Of a stretch of DNA of 8,281 bases, positions 6,168 through 8,281 are shown piece after piece (position 1 is the stretch's first letter; each line of letters opens with the position of its first letter). The notes beneath the pieces were generated by a model. It was not told the DNA's origin. It saw only the letters and a program-made list of their open reading frames with translations, and searched no databases. A program made the position numbers and the translations under genes. The stretch is from positions 1 through 8,281 of the forward strand of contig JAKAFQ010000161.1 in the NCBI GenBank assembly GCA_021817875.1, read 5' to 3'. Source of the DNA: Pseudomonadota bacterium (GTDB taxonomy: Bacteria > Pseudomonadota > Gammaproteobacteria > Steroidobacterales > Steroidobacteraceae).

Positions 6168-6183
6168 GCCGCGAGGCCGCGGC
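6168..6183 (+). other. GC hairpin downstream of the response regulator gene
   Basis: GCCGCG, loop AGGC, CGCGGC: a perfect 6-bp stem with a 4-nt loop, 15 bases after the stop codon. There is no T-run. It is a candidate weak or Rho-assisted terminator separating the signalling pair from fadD. Confidence 0.3.
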
Positions 6184-6220
6184 GGGATCGGCCAGGGCGC
6201 GCTGTAGGTACCGGGCACAT

Positions 6221-6248
6221 TTCACCTCTCGATGGGGAAGGCTAGACT
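6221..6248 (+). promoter_or_regulatory. Possible fadD promoter
   Basis: TTCACC (4 of 6 to the -35 consensus), 16-bp spacer and TAGACT (4 of 6 to the -10 consensus), about 75 bases before the fadD ATG. The fit is moderate. No PsrA-like GAAAC/GTTTC repeat was seen around it. Confidence 0.3.
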
Positions 6249-6305
6249 GGCCGTCGACCCGCACAGCCTGCGCCGAGGCGATCATCCGCCGGACGAACTC
6301 ATCCG

Positions 6306-6312
6306 AAGGGGG
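6306..6312 (+). promoter_or_regulatory. Shine-Dalgarno of fadD
   Basis: AAGGGGG ends 10 bases before ATG 6323 and supports that start, which also aligns with the N-terminus of E. coli FadD. Confidence 0.6.
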
Positions 6313-6322
6313 CGAAGAACCG

Positions 6323-7987
6323 ATGAATCGAATCTGGCTGAAGTCCTATCCGCCGGGCGTGCCCACCGAAATAGAGCCGGCGCGGCTCACCTCGCTGGCG
6401 ACGCTCCCCAGTCGTGCCTGTGCGGCATACGGGGATCGGCCGGCGTACGAGCAGTTCGGCCGGGTGCTCACCTTCGCACAACTCGAAGCCCTGTCTGGCG
6501 CGTTCGCGGCGTGGCTGCAGTCGGCGGGTCTCGCCAAGGGCGATCGCGTCGCCATCATGCTGCCCAACACCCTGCAGTATCCGATCGCGCTGTTCGGCGC
6601 CCTGCGCGCCGGTCTCATCGTGGTCAACACCAATCCGCTGTATACCGCCCGCGAGCTCGAGCACCAGCTGACTGATTCCGGTGCGGCGGCGATCGTGGTG
6701 CTGGAGAACTTCGCGCATGTGGTGGCGCAGGTGGCGCCACGCTGCGGACTGAAGCAGATCCTGGTGACGGCGGTCGGGGATTTCCTCCCGCCGCCGAAGT
6801 CCTGGCTCGTCAATTACATCGTGCGCCACCGGCGCAAGCAGGTGCCGCCGTGGCACATTCCGGGCGCTCAGTCCTTCCGCGATGCGGTGCGCTCCGGCGG
6901 ACGGATGACGCTGCGCCCCGTCGAGACTGTTCCGGAAGACGTGGCCTTTCTGCAGTATACCGGCGGGACCACCGGCGTCGCCAAGGGAGCCATGCTGACC
7001 CATGGCAATCTCTGCGCCAACATCCTGCAGGCGGAGGCCTGGCTCGGCCCGCGCTTCTCGCATGAGCCCGGCGTGCTGATCACCGCGATACCGCTGTACC
7101 ACGTGTTCGCGCTCACCGCGAACTGCCTGCTGTTCGCCTACATCGGCTGGAAGAACGTGCTGATCATCAATGCGCGGGATTTCCCGGCTCTGGTGGCGGA
7201 GATGAACAGGCATCCGTTCGAGTACTTCAGCGGCGTGAATACACTGTTCAATGCTCTGTTGCACACGCCGGGCTTCGACAAGGTGGATTTCACCCACCTC
7301 CGGATCACGCTCGGCGGGGGCATGGCGGTGCAGCCCTCGGTGGCGCGGCGCTGGAAAGAGGTCACGGGCAATATCCTGACCCAGGCCTGGGGACTCACCG
7401 AGACGTCGCCGGCGGTGGCGATCAACCCCCTGGACCAGGATTTCAACGGTTCGGTCGGCTTGCCCGTCCCCTCCACCGACGTTGCGGTCAAAGACGAAGC
7501 CGGCAACGATCTGCCGCTCGGTGAAAGCGGCGAAGTCTGCGTGCGCGGGCCGCAGGTGATGCGCGGCTATTGGAATCGCCCCGATGAGACCGCCAAGGTC
7601 ATGCTGCCGGGAGGGTGGCTGCGCACCGGTGATGTCGGCTACCTCGATGAGCGCGGCTATGTGTACCTGCAGGACCGCAAGAAAGACCTGATCCTGGTGT
7701 CAGGGTTCAACGTCTATCCGAACGAGGTGGAGGAGGTCGTGGCGACCCTCCCGGGAGTTCTGGAAGTCGCCGCCGTGGCGCAGCCCGACCCTCACTCCGG
7801 AGAGGTGGTCGCCCTGTACGTCGTACTGAAAGATCCCAGGGTCACCGAACAGGACATCATCGAGCACTGCCGCCAGTCCCTGGCCGGCTACAAGGTGCCG
7901 AAATTCGTCTATTTCAGGCGCGAGCTTCCCAAGAGCAACGTGGGAAAGATACTGCGCAAGGAACTAAGGGCCGAGGTGAGCCGCTGA
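6323..7987 (+). CDS. fadD: Long-chain-fatty-acid--CoA ligase FadD
   Basis: FadD activates long-chain fatty acids with ATP and CoA to acyl-CoA, via an acyl-adenylate, at the inner face of the cytoplasmic membrane, and so drives uptake and beta-oxidation. The 554-residue length and near-collinear resemblance to E. coli FadD (561 residues) cover the whole protein: N-terminus WLKSYPPGVPTEIEP, DRVAIMLPN, the ATP-binding loop YTGGTTGVAKGAMLTH (212-227), ALPLYH-type AIPLYH (255-260), GGGM (331-334), the adenylate motif WGLTE (356-360), GDVGYLDE (436-443), the hinge and FACS signature DRKKDLILVSGFNVYP (451-466), and the catalytic Lys542 in PKSNVGKILR. It has no transmembrane helix. It stands 170 bp after the response regulator gene with its own ribosome binding site and a weak promoter. 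Its product is a substrate for the dehydrogenase at 1632-3410. An RpfB-like role in diffusible-signal-factor turnover is possible for FadD homologues but has no support here (no rpfF). Confidence 0.96.
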   Translation: MNRIWLKSYPPGVPTEIEPARLTSLATLPSRACAAYGDRPAYEQFGRVLTFAQLEALSGAFAAWLQSAGLAKGDRVAIMLPNTLQYPIALFGALRAGLIVVNTNPLYTARELEHQLTDSGAAAIVVLENFAHVVAQVAPRCGLKQILVTAVGDFLPPPKSWLVNYIVRHRRKQVPPWHIPGAQSFRDAVRSGGRMTLRPVETVPEDVAFLQYTGGTTGVAKGAMLTHGNLCANILQAEAWLGPRFSHEPGVLITAIPLYHVFALTANCLLFAYIGWKNVLIINARDFPALVAEMNRHPFEYFSGVNTLFNALLHTPGFDKVDFTHLRITLGGGMAVQPSVARRWKEVTGNILTQAWGLTETSPAVAINPLDQDFNGSVGLPVPSTDVAVKDEAGNDLPLGESGEVCVRGPQVMRGYWNRPDETAKVMLPGGWLRTGDVGYLDERGYVYLQDRKKDLILVSGFNVYPNEVEEVVATLPGVLEVAAVAQPDPHSGEVVALYVVLKDPRVTEQDIIEHCRQSLAGYKVPKFVYFRRELPKSNVGKILRKELRAEVSR

Positions 7988-7990
7988 GAA

Positions 7991-8032
7991 CAGCGGTCGC
8001 CGGAAGTCAGGTAGGCAACACGGCGACCGCTG
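7991..8032. terminator. Perfect 12-bp inverted repeat between convergent genes, candidate bidirectional terminator
   Basis: CAGCGGTCGCCG (7991-8002) and CGGCGACCGCTG (8021-8032) are perfect 12-bp arms around an 18-nt loop. They start 3 bases after the fadD stop and end 6 bases before the stop of the convergent repeat gene. The position is ideal for a shared terminator. No T-run follows on either strand, so it may act with Rho or as an mRNA 3'-end stabiliser. Confidence 0.6.
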
Positions 8033-8038
8033 CAGGCA

Positions 8039-8281
8039 TCAACCTCCGCCGCGGATGCCCATCTTCACCGAGGTGGACTTGCCGCCGCCGCGGATACCGT
8101 AGGCGGTGGCCTTGCCCCCTCCACGGATGCCATAGGAAGTGAGTCCACCGCCGCGAATGCCGTAGGTGCTCAGCCCGCCGCCGCGGATGCCCATCTTCAC
8201 CGAGGTGGACTTGCCGCCGCCACGGATACCGTAGGCGGTGGCCTTGCCCCCTCCACGGATGCCATAGGAAGTGAGTCCACC
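8039..8281 (-). CDS. Glycine-rich GIRGGG repeat protein, partial (C-terminal 80 residues), family not recognised
   Basis: The frame enters from the right edge and ends in TGA at 8039-8041. The 80 visible residues hold seven exact GIRGGG hexapeptides, the last being the very C-terminus. They are joined by LTSY, KATAY, KSTSVKM and LSTY. A higher-order unit of 44 residues repeats nearly twice. Composition is extreme: 30 Gly, 13 Lys/Arg, no Asp or Glu, and no Cys, Pro, His, Trp, Phe, Asn or Gln. The seven DNA copies of GIRGGG differ only at third codon positions, which is strong evidence of translation under protein-level selection. The start, any leader or signal peptide, and neighbouring genes are outside the window. 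Possible roles, none proven: multi-core precursor of a modified peptide, RGG-box-like RNA or DNA binding, or a structural or surface glycine-rich protein. It is convergent with fadD, so a shared function with it is not implied. Confidence 0.8.
   Translation of the reverse strand, partial: GGLTSYGIRGGGKATAYGIRGGGKSTSVKMGIRGGGLSTYGIRGGGLTSYGIRGGGKATAYGIRGGGKSTSVKMGIRGGG
8043..8281. repeat. 132-bp tandem repeat within the GIRGGG gene
   Basis: Positions 8043-8149 and 8175-8281 match at 105 of 107 bases with a period of 132 bp (44 codons). The two differences (8045/8177 and 8090/8222) are both third-base, synonymous changes. The 25 bases between (8150-8174) encode most of the LSTY-GIRG unit. A second whole period is cut by the window edge, so the copy number is unknown. 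Near-identity implies recent duplication or homogenisation by slippage or recombination. Confidence 0.9.

Noticed and set aside
5022..6218. 398-codon minus-strand open frame opposite the EAL and LytTR genes
   Set aside because: It spans two well-supported plus-strand genes and the gap between them; its translation has no family features.
6299..7297. 332-codon minus-strand open frame opposite fadD
   Set aside because: It is antisense to a full-length FadD and carries no domain features.
6323..7987. RpfB-type diffusible-signal-factor gene
   Set aside because: No rpfF or rpfC/G neighbour is present, and the sequence fits general FadD equally well.
8043..8281. CRISPR array
   Set aside because: The repeats are contiguous in-frame coding units with third-base variation; there are no uniform short repeats with unrelated spacers.

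Overview
The window is a GC-rich bacterial chromosome segment. The OxyR, FadD and LytTR-family proteins read most like a gammaproteobacterium, perhaps a Steroidobacter/Nevskia/Xanthomonas-type lineage. That placement is inference from protein style; no RNA marker is present. I see no mobile-element genes, tRNA, rRNA or CRISPR array.

Left part (1-3410), all on the minus strand, in transcription order: a 592-residue acyl-CoA dehydrogenase of the long DmdC/FadE1-like type; the peroxide sensor OxyR with both redox cysteines; and the N-terminal part of an LCAT-like alpha/beta hydrolase cut by the window edge. OxyR has its own AT-rich promoter. It carries a 37-bp site matching the published E. coli OxyR consensus at 16 of 20 defined positions, so autoregulation is likely. 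A GC-rich hairpin with an extended -10-like element in its loop separates oxyR from the hydrolase.

Middle (3411-6152): a 332-bp divergent intergenic region holds two distinct inverted repeats, one near the dehydrogenase promoter and one over a -10-like hexamer facing the plus-strand genes. Then come two co-directional signalling genes 46 bp apart: a protein with a degenerate, probably inactive EAL domain behind an unassigned N-terminal domain and a Pro/Ala linker, and a LytTR-type response regulator with an intact receiver. No histidine kinase is visible, so the EAL protein is a candidate partner or modulator.

Right part (6153-8281): a classic FadD long-chain acyl-CoA synthetase on the plus strand, with its own ribosome binding site and a possible promoter. 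FadD activates fatty acids and the dehydrogenase performs the first oxidation step of the resulting acyl-CoAs, so fatty-acid catabolism genes flank the signalling pair. A perfect 12-bp inverted repeat follows fadD and separates it from a convergent, incomplete gene on the minus strand.

That last gene is the most unusual item. The visible 80 C-terminal residues are seven copies of GIRGGG joined by short Ser/Thr/Tyr/Lys linkers, organised in a 44-residue (132-bp) higher-order repeat. All base differences among the hexapeptide copies are synonymous, which argues strongly that the frame is translated and selected. I do not recognise the family. A multi-core modified-peptide precursor, an RGG-like nucleic-acid-binding tail and a structural glycine-rich protein are all open.
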